From Darksidea phi (taxonomy: Eukaryota > Ascomycota > Dothideomycetes > Pleosporales > Lentitheciaceae): a stretch of DNA of 64,000 nt. The translations under genes were made by a program, and so were the position numbers. The stretch covers positions 62,001-126,000 of the forward strand of contig JASJFT010000124.1 of assembly GCA_030770425.1 (NCBI GenBank), in the 5' to 3' direction. Below are positions 55,360 through 64,000 of this stretch, one piece after another (position 1 is the stretch's first letter; the number at the start of each line of letters is the position of its first letter). The notes under the pieces are model-generated. The model was not told the origin of the DNA, searched no databases, and saw nothing but the letters and a program-made list of their open reading frames with translations.

Positions 55360-57144
55360 TCAATCAACTTCTTCGCGATCTCGAAATGGCCAGCCTCTTC
55401 GGAACGCTTGAATATCTTCCTCATCCCCTTCACACTGTAGTCGAATCTCTTCCTTCAGGTCTTCAAGCTTTTTCTTTGCTTCCTCATAATCCTCATTTCG
55501 GACCCACCCTTCCTCGGTCATATTACAGACTCTCTTCCGCCACTGCTCTACGGCTACGCTCATCTTCAGCCAGCCGTCCTCATTCTCCGCGAACTCGTCC
55601 AGTTCAGTTTGATCGAACCGTATCGGGCACTTAATATCGTCAACGTCGGGTAAGTGCTCCCAGAATTGGGCGGCGCGTATGATAGCTCCTTTAAGGGTTA
55701 TGAGATTGCCTTCCCACTGACGGCCGGCCCTATCCACGAGCATCTGACGACCGAGAAGAAGGGGGTCACGTAGAGCCGCGATATGGTGCTGGTTGAAATG
55801 GCCGTTGAGCACGCGGTAACCGAAGAAGAGGAGACGCCGGCGATAGAGCTCGCGCGCCGCTACTTTCTCTTCTACTGGCAAGGATGCCACCTCCGGAAGC
55901 TTAGGTTCTACTAACTCAGGGGAAAGCTCGTCGTCTGGGTTCTCGAATGCGTGAGGATAGCCAGCGGCGAGGAGCTGTGGCTGGATAATAGCGTGCTGCC
56001 AATCGATAAGACATGAGATCCGACCGGTCTCGGGTGTTATAAATATGTTACCGGGGGTGAGGTCAGGATGACGAAGAGTAGGCTGGTTAAAGGGGTGTGC
56101 GGGATCTTTCGGTAGTAGGTGTGGTGTCAACAACTGGTAGTACTCTAAAAGCTTGAGATAGTCCTCTGGACGTTGAACTCCCAGTCCTAAATCGTTGTGG
56201 GGGAAGTCGGGTTCCATCGGTTTGCCGTAACGCTGCGTCCAATCTATCTCCTTTTTTGCTATCGATTGAAGATATTCAACATGGTTTTTCCATGGGCCAC
56301 GGTTCAACTGCCCAGCTCTTCTACCGTACCAGAACATATAGTCGGCAATAGGCCCGATGCAAAATTGATCTGCTTCTGTAGCATGTTCTTCTGCGTACAA
56401 TGGAGCTTGTAGGCTAGAAGGGATGTCCTTCTTGAAGTACAAGCTACCTGTGGCGCTAAAAGGAATCTCGAACAATTTTTTTTCCAATTCAACGAAGCTA
56501 TGCGCAAGTCTTCGTATCTCAAGGTCTTGGAGGTTCACCCATTTGGATGCGAGGCAAACTCCTGGAGCTTTCTCCATAAGGATATATTCGGTACCCACAG
56601 GATTCTCCACCGTTGCGGAATAGTTATATACTTCCGGGACAGGTATGCCTTTCAACCGAAGAAACGTAAGAGTGGCGGCCTCGCTAGCGGTGGCGAAATA
56701 TTCTGGTCGGGCAATGTGGTATGGGATCTTGGCGATCAGTTCGAAACCGTCCTGCAACTTGAGAACAAAGACTCGATTGAAGCCTCCCTCGGCTAGCTTT
56801 TTCGTGCTGACAACCTTGCCATGTTTGTTGCCAACGGAGGCTTCGGCTGCACGTTGCAGAGCTTCGACGTTGAACTCAACATAACGTTCCTTCAACCTCA
56901 CGTTCTCGTTGAACAGATATCGACCGGAGGTGTACGAGAATAACGATGCGTTATCGAGAGTATCTACGCAGGCATGATCAGTGAACAGTTGTCAATGAGC
57001 TATAACAAAGCATTATTCACCCATTCCGCGCGCTAAAGTCTGAGGTACGTTTCGTAGTATGGTGGTTGAAAATGATCGTCGGGCTGCGAGACGGAGGGGT
57101 TGATGGAAAGAACATATAAGCGGGGAGTTGATCGAGCAATGCAT
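55360..57144 (-). CDS. AIM9-like APH-family phosphotransferase, mitochondrial (575 aa)
   Basis: Exon 1 57144-57021 and exon 2 56963-55360, intron 57 bases (GTGAAT...GCGTAG), an exact 576-codon frame. The N-terminus is Arg/Ser-rich without acids (RLAARRSFSTTILRNV), a probable mitochondrial presequence. APH domain: LAEGGFNRVFVLKLQDG (nucleotide loop), AKIPYH lysine, EYILMEKAPG hinge, HNDLG, LRHPDLTPGNIFI (catalytic loop, about 335) and CLIDWQHA (metal Asp). A C-terminal helical tail with Glu/Lys follows (EEAKKKLEDLKEEIRLQCEG). Family knowledge: AIM9 (altered inheritance of mitochondria 9) and fungal relatives, whose phosphorylation target is not established. All key residues are present and no break is seen. 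In-frame ATG codons upstream could extend it. Confidence 0.88.
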
Positions 57145-57250
57145 TTTGTTGACATTTTTGAGGATGGTTGTGAGCGGTAAGGACGAGGCGACGCGCGCTG
57201 ATTGACTGCGAGAAGCTTGGGCCTCTAATGACTTAGCAATAGCAGAAATT

Positions 57251-57660
57251 AACCGCCTTACAACCTTACTACTATCAACTTTACGAGGCTCCCTACGAGC
57301 TATAGGACAACGCAAGAGCTACAAATAGATGGGCTGGGATGATCAATTAAATATAAAACCATTCCGGTGTTAGCAACGCTATAATAGCCTTTTCTACGAG
57401 CTTTACCGCAAAAATGTAAAGGTAACCGCTACGTTACCTTACCACTATCAACCTTGCAAAGCTCTTATGAGCTTTACCGCAAATCAATATAAGAGCCTTA
57501 CAATTAAACGACTAGGATAGCTAGCTAAATATAATCTAGTACGACGCCGGCAACGATATATTAACCTTTCTAACTAGCTTCGCCGCACGAATGTAGAAAT
57601 AACCGCTGTATTACCCCGCCGTAATCGGCTTTATAAGCCTACTAGCCACTCCCTCGTTTA
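57251..57660. repeat. Degenerate tandem repeat, period about 175 bases
   Basis: Units start AACCGCCTTACAACC (57251), AACCGCTACGTTACC (57424) and AACCGCTGTATTACC (57601). Each continues with CTACTATCAAC..., GAGCTTTACCGCA-like and TAGCTA...AAATATAA blocks. C/T and G/A differences dominate, as RIP of duplicated DNA would leave. About 2.3 units; no coding frame. Confidence 0.65.
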
Positions 57661-58044
57661 CTAGGTGTGATAGAAGATGGCTTTGCCTCGATCGAAGGAA
57701 ATCGAGACGATAGGAGTACTTCTCCAACCTTCGTCGCGAAGCAAAATGAGAGCTAGGTAGTTAGATGGCCATCCTTAGAGGTTTATACCCTTCGAAGAAG
57801 CGCCTATCTAAATCTCTAAAGGCTTAATACGCCAGCACACCGGGTCGCCGATGTAAGATATAAGGGAGTCCTACTAAGCCAAACCACCAAATAGCCATCA
57901 AGTCACACATCTTCCACTTTTCATCCAACACCACGCGAACAAGTAGCTCCCTCGTATTATATTATTCATGTCTGTATACCCGCACACAAAATTTTAAGCA
58001 ACACTAACACGTCCTACAGTATCAACCCTAAGCATTCCACCGTC
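57661..58044. other. Leader region of the next gene with a possible 5'-UTR intron
   Basis: GTCTGTATACCC at about 57969 and AACACTAACACGTCCTACAG ending at about 58018 would form a 50-base intron just before ATG 58045. Confidence 0.35.
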
Positions 58045-58413
58045 ATGGGTAACTTCGCGAAGACGATCAAAACGGCAATTAGCGTTATTTCCAGCCGTCC
58101 CGCGGACTTGAAGAAGTTTTACCAGCCAAGTATAGCCCGAGGCAAGACGGTCTGGCCCAAGAGTGCTGCTGATCTCCTTCGGCATGGCGTTCGATGGGAC
58201 TACGACGGTGTCGTCAAACTGTCTGATGGGAAGGAGTATCACAAGTTCCAGCTACAACCAAATACTAGAGACATTCCATCGACAATCAAACGTTGGAGAG
58301 AAAAGAATAGTAGAACTCATGCCGTAATCGGTACTATGTATATCCAGAAGGGAAAGGAAGCAAATGCGCAGGATTTTGAGGCAACAGCCGATGAATTTTT
58401 GAAGAAGTTGTAG
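58045..58413 (+). CDS. Hypothetical basic protein (122 aa)
   Basis: ATG 58045 (context CGTCATGG), one exon to a stop at 58413. Lys-rich (MGNFAKTIKTAISVISSRPA, KKFYQPSIARGKTVWPKSA, VRWDYDGVVKLSDGKEYHKF, SRTHAVIGTMYIQKGKEANA, ending EFLKKL). No signal peptide, membrane segment or known domain. It does not resemble the small kinase-linked family at 4735 and 9626. The frame and composition look like a real small gene. Confidence 0.55.
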   Translation: MGNFAKTIKTAISVISSRPADLKKFYQPSIARGKTVWPKSAADLLRHGVRWDYDGVVKLSDGKEYHKFQLQPNTRDIPSTIKRWREKNSRTHAVIGTMYIQKGKEANAQDFEATADEFLKKL

Positions 58414-59470
58414 TGCTTCGTTTGGTCCAATAGCTCAAACTCTTAGGAAATCATTTAGCCTTCACTAGGAAAGCTAAATTGGCGGGGAACTAAAGAATTA
58501 CACCATGTAATAGCGGTCGTTCCTCCCTTCAGGAAAGCACAAGCAAAAGAGATGTTTCATTAAGTGGTCAAGGTGTCTTCTCTATAGGCTTCCCGAAACC
58601 CCCGCTCTATCCATGCGGCGCTTCCGGTGGTCGAACACGGCATAGCAGCGCCCTATTTTCGCTTCGGCGGGCGGCTACAATCCAGACGTTGAGTCCTCTG
58701 CTGAGCCGGAATCGACGAATGCTGCGTACAAACTATCCCTTGCACGGTCGACACCTTTTTCTGAGTAAGGTGTCAACTATGCAGGGGATAGCGCCATCTG
58801 GACGGCGGCGTCGCGGTGGCCGTTTCGAGTAACTCGTTTCAACTCAAGCAATACAGGAATGCATCAATCTTACGGGATCTCTGCTAAGACAAGTCGGATC
58901 ACCGCGAATATTAGCAGCAGCAGAGAAGCAATCCGGGAATTGGGGGTACGTACGGGAGTCCATGAAGATCAGAAGACGATCGGGCCGAGTCCAGGCAAGC
59001 ACAAGCGCCCCAGAGGCACTGAGCGTAAGGTGAACTCCTGAAAACAGTATTGAGAAGCTCAACACGCAACTACTTTCCAGCTTCAAGGCCAGGAACAACA
59101 AGAACTTGCCCTAACCCCAATAGGAAGAGGTGGATATTGTGTGATCTCAATTTGGCAGCCTACGGTTATCCTACAGTGTATTCGCCCAGAGGTTTTGTAC
59201 CGAAGAAGTCTCCCCTGGATATGCAACCAAAGCTGGGTTCGTTCAACCTCCCCCCACTGTGTTTCGTGCGTTCTGTAGAGTAGCTACTATATAGATACCA
59301 CAATGGAAATCCTTTACAAATATAGAGTAGAAGGATATATTTAAACGCTTCCTAGATCGGATCCTAGAAGTAATACGGACGCGCTGGCACATACTGCGTG
59401 GGAACTGATCTGTTACTACTATGACATCAATGTATATATATCTCATTCTATCCCTTCCCAAGCGGGTAAT
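58414..59470. other. No gene assigned
   Basis: Contains a third copy (about 58851-58896) of the ACAGGAATGCA..GA.CTTACGGGATC repeat seen at 54967-55135. Short frames only. Confidence 0.4.
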
Positions 59471-60060
59471 CTACTCTCCCATCTTTTCTTTAGGTGTCAT
59501 CTGTGAATGTCGCTCCGTTTCTACCGTAAACTTCACTAGCCTTCCATTCTTCCTGCCTACGCCATATCGTGGCCGAGGTATGCCTCGTTCAGGTACACTT
59601 GGACAAGGCCGCAGAGATTGGCAAGCGGGCTGCCTTTGCTCTAGGGCGCAGCCCACTGGCTGACAATCGTAGGGTCGGTCGTGCGAGGTACTGCGAGCGA
59701 TGATAGGAGTGTCTCTGTCGGGCGGCAGGGTGGTGAAGACCACGACGGGCATGTCGGGATTCTTTGGCAGGCAGAGCACCTTAACGCTGTCGAATTTTGT
59801 TCGGAGAATGATACAGGCGACGACATTCCCACTACTCACAGTCTTGCTGGCGGGATAGCTTCCATACCGTTGTACCCGGCCACTAGTTCGGAGAACGCCG
59901 TGCGGGTAAAGTTTGAGGTGATTAACGAGGTACTTGAACCAACGCTCGCCGTTGAAGTGGATCTCGATATTGTCGATCGCGGGCTTGGGGAAGGCGATCA
60001 AGCTCGCTAGAAGCGCGTGCGCCAGGCTGGACCTATAGGCAACGATAAACGTGCGAATGC
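59471..60060 (-). CDS. Hypothetical protein fragment
   Basis: The frame is open from about 60060 (IRTFIVAYRSSLAHALLASL, FPKPAIDNIEIHFNGERWFK, LVNHLKLYPHG, GNVVACIILRTKFDSVKVLC, PVVVFTTLPPDRDTPIIARS) to a stop at 59471. ATG 60001 is the first clear start, but coding-like sequence extends upstream, so an exon or a start may be missing. The last third (Arg/Pro-rich) is less convincing. No family recognised. Confidence 0.35.
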
Positions 60061-61128
60061 CAACCTCTATACTCCTCGGCGCCCGAGCACAAGTCGGTCA
60101 GTCCGCGCCAGGTCTGTGCCGGTGGGCAGAGTATACTAGAGCTCGCGGATCCAGCGGTAACTGGGTTGGCCGATACTATTGACCTCGCCTTGTCGACTTT
60201 GGCGTTAGTTATCTTCTAAAGGCAGCATTCTCCTCCACATCCCTTGTCTGACAAGACTTCGTTTTTACTACGCTGAGCTTGCCTATTCAGGGCCTATTAT
60301 TCCATGCTATCCTTCTACCGCGGTGAGACGGCCAATGTTCGCATGCGTAGGCTGGAGCGGTCGACGTCGCTTGGGTTGTGATACTAGTAGGAATGGACTC
60401 GGGAGCGTTTTCCGGACGAACGAGGCAGGCGGGGCGAGGCAGGCTCATCAGCGAGCCATCCGCGGATGACGGCGAAGTTGACCGTCACGGGAGGAGTGCG
60501 CGTGCACTAGAAGCTGCTAGAGTCGCAGGCGCTTGGCGTACGAAGCGAGAGTGGAGAGTTGAGGTCTGGCTGAGGACTCGATCGTTCGTTCGAGAATGTG
60601 GTTGCTTCGGCGTGCACAAATTATCGCTGGCACAGTGCATTGGTCATGACAACGCGCGACGGACGACGCGATTAGAGGGATGACGCAAAAGATGGCGGTA
60701 GAGCGAGTCACAATGATCCATGGTTATTAATAGTCGCGAGTTCCGAGAAGATTCGAGTGTGGAGTGGGGCTTTGATGAAGATCTCATCGCGCTGTCGGTG
60801 CCAAGCCGGGACTTCCCCGGCATATCGTGTCCATCGGCGAAATAATAATCCGCCGGTGCCAGCTGGAACACCTTAACCTCTCTCTCAGCTTATAACGTTA
60901 GAACGGCTGGTGTGCAACTCTTCTCTAGGACACCTGCTGCGGTGGCGACCTCTAACGTGTGCCGGACCAATCGTGCGCTGAGTGAGTCCAGCAAGGCGTC
61001 CTCCCCAGCCCGCCTCTCCGCCGCTAGCTAATTTATCATCTGTCACGATAGCCGTCTGACTTAGCTATTCAACAACCGAACCGCCTTCCCGCTTCGTCCC
61101 TCATCAGCTAAGCACCCGAGCGTCCGAC
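60061..61128. other. No gene assigned
   Basis: Frames at 60378-60683 (+) and 60644-60871 (-) overlap and match nothing. Confidence 0.4.
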
Positions 61129-62218
61129 TTGGCAAGACGAGCCCTCACCTTGAACAAACCGTCTGCATACGCCACCATCACAATGGAGGATGTCGGGGAG
61201 CTGCGGCGGTTGCTCCGAGAAGAGCGACTTCCGATGGATATCTCGCGATACGCAGTGAGCGCGGAGGATATTGACGCATTAACCATATATCAGATTACCA
61301 ATTTTTTCCGCCGGCACCAATCCATCACAAGGGATGACTGCAATCGCACTGCCGAAAAAATTACTGGGAGTCTAGTCTCCCCTACACTTGTACAGGGTGA
61401 GACTAGCTACACCGTTGTAGCAAACACCAATCAGCAGGTGAAAGTCGTCTAATTTCGCCACTCACCCTTGAACCTCGAACTCATGTGCCAGGCACGACAA
61501 ACTTACGGAGAGTTTGTTCCCAACTGCGAGCCTTACGGCGTGTTGGCCGGTGTCCACGTATACCAGATGGATTTTGTCCCAGGAGTCGCTTTCTCTCGAG
61601 CCCGGCGTCATCTCCTCGCCCCCAGGATGGAACGGCGTCTGCTTCGAACTGTGCAGGACTTTGTAAGGTCCGTTGACGTGCGTCCCTATTACATCGAACT
61701 CCTTACTGATTAGGCAACTAGATTCATCGCTTCAGCGTAGAATAACAGGTCAGCCTTGGAGCAGCTACCGGACACCGCCCGCGAGTTGTTCGTCCATTAT
61801 TCCCGAATCCTGGACCGACTTTCCCAAGCCTTGCCCGAGCGCTTTCAACCGAAGCTGAATGAACATCCACGTGGACATGGGAACCGGTCGCATCACTGGC
61901 ATCGTCGACTGGGCCGACACTAAGATCGCCCCATTCGGCACGTCGCTTGGGGGTCTCGAAACCATTCTTGGCATCCAGACTTCGTCGTGCTGGCTCTTCC
62001 ATCCTAACTATGATTATCTCCGGACGCAGTTCTGGAAGACTTTCTATAGGGTCATTGGACAACTTTCGGATACTAATCGGCGGGCAATCGAAGTTGGGAG
62101 GATATTTGGCTTGTTCCGAACCTACGGCTTTGATCGTCGGCCTGAGAAGGATAACGCGGCGCCTCTAGAAGAGGGAGACCAGGAATTCTTGTGCCTCGAG
62201 GCATTCTGCCTGAGCTAG
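61129..62218 (+). pseudogene. APH-family phosphotransferase relic lacking its catalytic loop
   Basis: Pieces: 61129-61452 (TMEDVGELRRLLREERLPMD, ALTIYQITNFFRRHQSITR); 61468-61700 (ARQTYGEFVPNCEPYGVLAG, VYQMDFVPGVAFSRARRHLL); about 61760-61855 (RILDRLSQALPERFQPKL); then from 61859 NIHVDMGTGRITGIVDWADT and FGTSLGGLETILGIQTSS, FGLFRTYGFDRR, to the stop at 62218. Between QPKL and NIHV the usual intervening stretch with the catalytic HxDxxxxN is missing except its last Asn, and the join is out of frame. A TAA at 61450 and other shifts also break it. Dead gene; the metal-binding IVDWAD remains. Confidence 0.7.
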
Positions 62219-62581
62219 TCTAGCCCACCGTCAATTATACTCAGCTTGTCACAGCCTTTACATTGTACAAATAATCGGGTTAATTTCGGACACTTAACAA
62301 GAGCCGATCCGATCTAAAGTCACCCTCCGTGACAGCGTATCAACTGTATCGCTCCCGGCTTATATCGCTCTCTCTCTTACCTAGTTACATATATACTCAG
62401 AGAAGGCACACAAATAGGATAGGAGAATGTAGGGCGAAAAGATATGTATTTCTCTAGTTTATTTCGCTACCTATGAGTGCTGTAACTTCATATTGGTAGT
62501 AAGGACTGCTTTTACTATCGGGCTGATACAAAATCCGTCTAATATTTCTTGTAGCTGGTGGCCGAGTTGTCTGAGAACACT
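62219..62581. other. No gene seen
   Basis: AT-rich intergenic sequence. Confidence 0.4.
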
Positions 62582-63255
62582 TCAGGCTTTAATAATCCCC
62601 TGGCAGACCAACTCATCGACTAGCTCTCCTACGGTCGCGATGGGCTTGTTGATAAAAACCTTGTAGGATTCGTCAACCTTCTTGGCCCACGTTTGCTGGA
62701 AAGGACCGGGCCATCCCGTAGGAAGGAATTCCTTGGCATTCACCATATACTTTGGCAAGACGACGGTGCCGAGTTTGTCCACCTCGACCTCCGCGGTGCA
62801 CTCATTGGGCTGGTCCCCCTCGGCAGGATGAATAACCTCAAGCGCGAACATGTTGGTTAGATTGTTATTGGTAAGGTAACCGGTAAATTCCTGAACGAAC
62901 TTATCGTTTACGTCGCTCGCGGAGACTGGTGACGGGCCCTCGCCGAATTCGAAGGGAACGAGCCGATTTTGTTCGGAGACGAACTTGAAGATGGCTCCAT
63001 GGATGTTGCAAAGATCTAGGGAGTCAATCGAAGTGGCCCTATTCCATTTGCCGGGCACGATCCCAAGGTCCGACTCGAGCATGACCATGTCATTCGCGAT
63101 GGGATCATGTCGATGGACCAGGTAGAAGCCAAATCTCCAAGCTGGTCATGACGAGAAATGATCTCCACCAGTACCTTGATATGATCCATACCGACTTGGG
63201 GGGTACGAATTCTCGGTTTCTCATCGTTTCCAATAGCTGTTAAGTCGCCTCCTGC
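62582..63255 (-). pseudogene. Conserved fungal protein of unknown function with a frameshift
   Basis: Upstream piece: GNDEKPRIRTPQVGMDHIKV followed by LVEIISRHDQLG. A one-base shift near 63140 leads to RFGFYLVHRHDPIANDMVML, then ESDLGIVPGKWNRATSIDSL, FEFGEGPSPVSASDVNDKF, VEVDKLGTVVLPKYMVNAKE and a final VGELVDELVCQGIIKA. The 168-codon part from 63088 to 62582 is open. The pattern 'IKVLVEI....FG.YLVHRH' recalls a fungal family whose function I do not know. Confidence 0.5.
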
Positions 63256-63257
63256 TA

Positions 63258-63560
63258 CTATGGATGCGCTAAGACTTGGTGTATCGTTGTTCTAGCCGTC
63301 GGGTCTGGGTTTGTCATTCCAGATATCATGTTCTGTGCCTCAGGACTAAGCCCCTCCCCCCACCGCTCGAATCTTAGTCCAGGCTATTCCTTGACTACCT
63401 CCTCAGCTATTTCTGACGCTCCCTTCAGAGTATTATACCAATCCTCACTATTAACTTGTTTAAGGAGCCCTTCAGGAACTGGCCCAAAATAGGCAAAATG
63501 TCGAGTCAGAATCTCTTGTTTCGGCCTTATACCTCGCCCCACTAGCTCCTAGTAATCGTT
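63258..63560 (-). pseudogene. Protein kinase relic, C-terminal lobe
   Basis: Frame: NDY, TAG, ELVGRGIRPKQEILTRHFAY, FGPVPEGLLKQVNSEDWYNT, LKGASEIAEEVVKE, TAG, GLRFERWGEGLSPEAQNMIS, GMTNPDPTARTTIHQVLAHP, stop. The last part is the kinase subdomain XI signature (M...DP..R.T...VL.HP). Both internal TAGs fit CAG or similar codons changed by C-to-T. The catalytic part is not found. Confidence 0.6.
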
Positions 63561-64000
63561 TAAGAGTAGGAGCTTCCTACCCTCTAGAGTATATATATAC
63601 TGTAAACAGAGCTTAGTATAAATTCTTGAACTTACCGAGGTTGATCGAGATAAGGGAAGTAGAATTTCAAATGTTGGGAAGCCGTCGGCACCCAAGTAGT
63701 ATGTATAGCGGCGAGATGCTCGATGTAAAGATAAGATCGGTGCTTGCAGCGCCGGCCCAGGTGGTAGAGATGTGATCTGGGGTAGATTGGGCTCGAGCGG
63801 CCTAGATCGTGGCTACCTATACAAGGCGAACCTCTGCCGTCCTAAGTTAGGAGCGGCGGGGGTATAAGTATCTAGCTAGCCCCGGATAGGGACGGCTCCT
63901 TGGGAAATATACCCGAGGTCCGACGGGACCCGGGGCAGCGCAGGGCCTAGGCTAGCCGAGGGCAACCCGGGCTGGGGAAGGGGCGAGTAGCGGTGACCCG
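63561..64000. other. No gene seen
   Basis: GC-rich end of the window without telomere repeats or a coding frame. Confidence 0.4.

Noticed and set aside
63660..64000. Telomere or subtelomere end
   Set aside because: No TTAGGG-type repeats; only GC-rich unique sequence.
1..64000. CRISPR arrays, bacterial operons, ribosome binding sites
   Set aside because: Spliceosomal introns and gene content are fungal; the short tandem arrays have no spacers.

Overview
The window reads as accessory DNA of a filamentous ascomycete (Pezizomycotina, probably Sordariomycetes; inferred from gene families and intron style, not from a marker gene). Introns are 41-62 bases, usually GTRNGT..CTAAY..YAG. Recognisable families are a HET-E/NWD-type NLR with near-identical WD40 repeats, kinase-like genes, FunK1 and BCS1-like relics, an F-box protein, PD-(D/E)XK nuclease-like genes and APH-type phosphotransferases. 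More than half of the recognisable genes are broken. Several breaks are TAG/TAA/TGA at expected CAG/CAA/TGG codons, as repeat-induced point mutation (RIP) or similar C-to-T decay would leave.

Layout. 0-2.6 kb: 3' end of an NLR gene. 3.3-4.3 kb: dead MULE transposase. 4.7-10 kb: a mirror-image duplication of a divergent pair (small-protein gene plus kinase-like gene) around a FunK1 relic; the left copy is open, the right copy is broken in both genes. 10.5-13.8 kb: two BCS1-like relics, one split by inserted DNA. 14.7-19.1 kb: intact FHA-kinase gene followed by a partner gene. 20.4-33.6 kb: degenerate genes, short repeats and one intact small nuclease-like gene. 34.1-38.4 kb: a second FHA-kinase/partner pair, divergent, kinase frameshifted and partner intact. 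39.67-43.87 kb: a GC-rich intronless block of unfamiliar Met-rich genes, interrupting a small host-type gene. 44-45 kb: transcription-factor relic. 46.7-50.3 kb: F-box protein and a multi-exon gene of related beta-rich repeats, with a 27-base minisatellite upstream. 51.6-57.1 kb: second nuclease-like gene, an in-frame protein kinase/APH chimera, an intact AIM9-like gene. 57-64 kb: degenerate tandem repeat, small hypotheticals and decayed genes.

How the genes work together. Two unrelated two-gene modules, each a kinase or kinase-like gene beside a non-kinase partner, occur twice here. In both cases one copy looks intact and the other is damaged. That repeated pattern, among NLR and nuclease-like genes, is the best candidate for an undescribed system (signalling, self-recognition or selfish-element logic). 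Function is inference; only the gene arrangement and the reading frames are seen.
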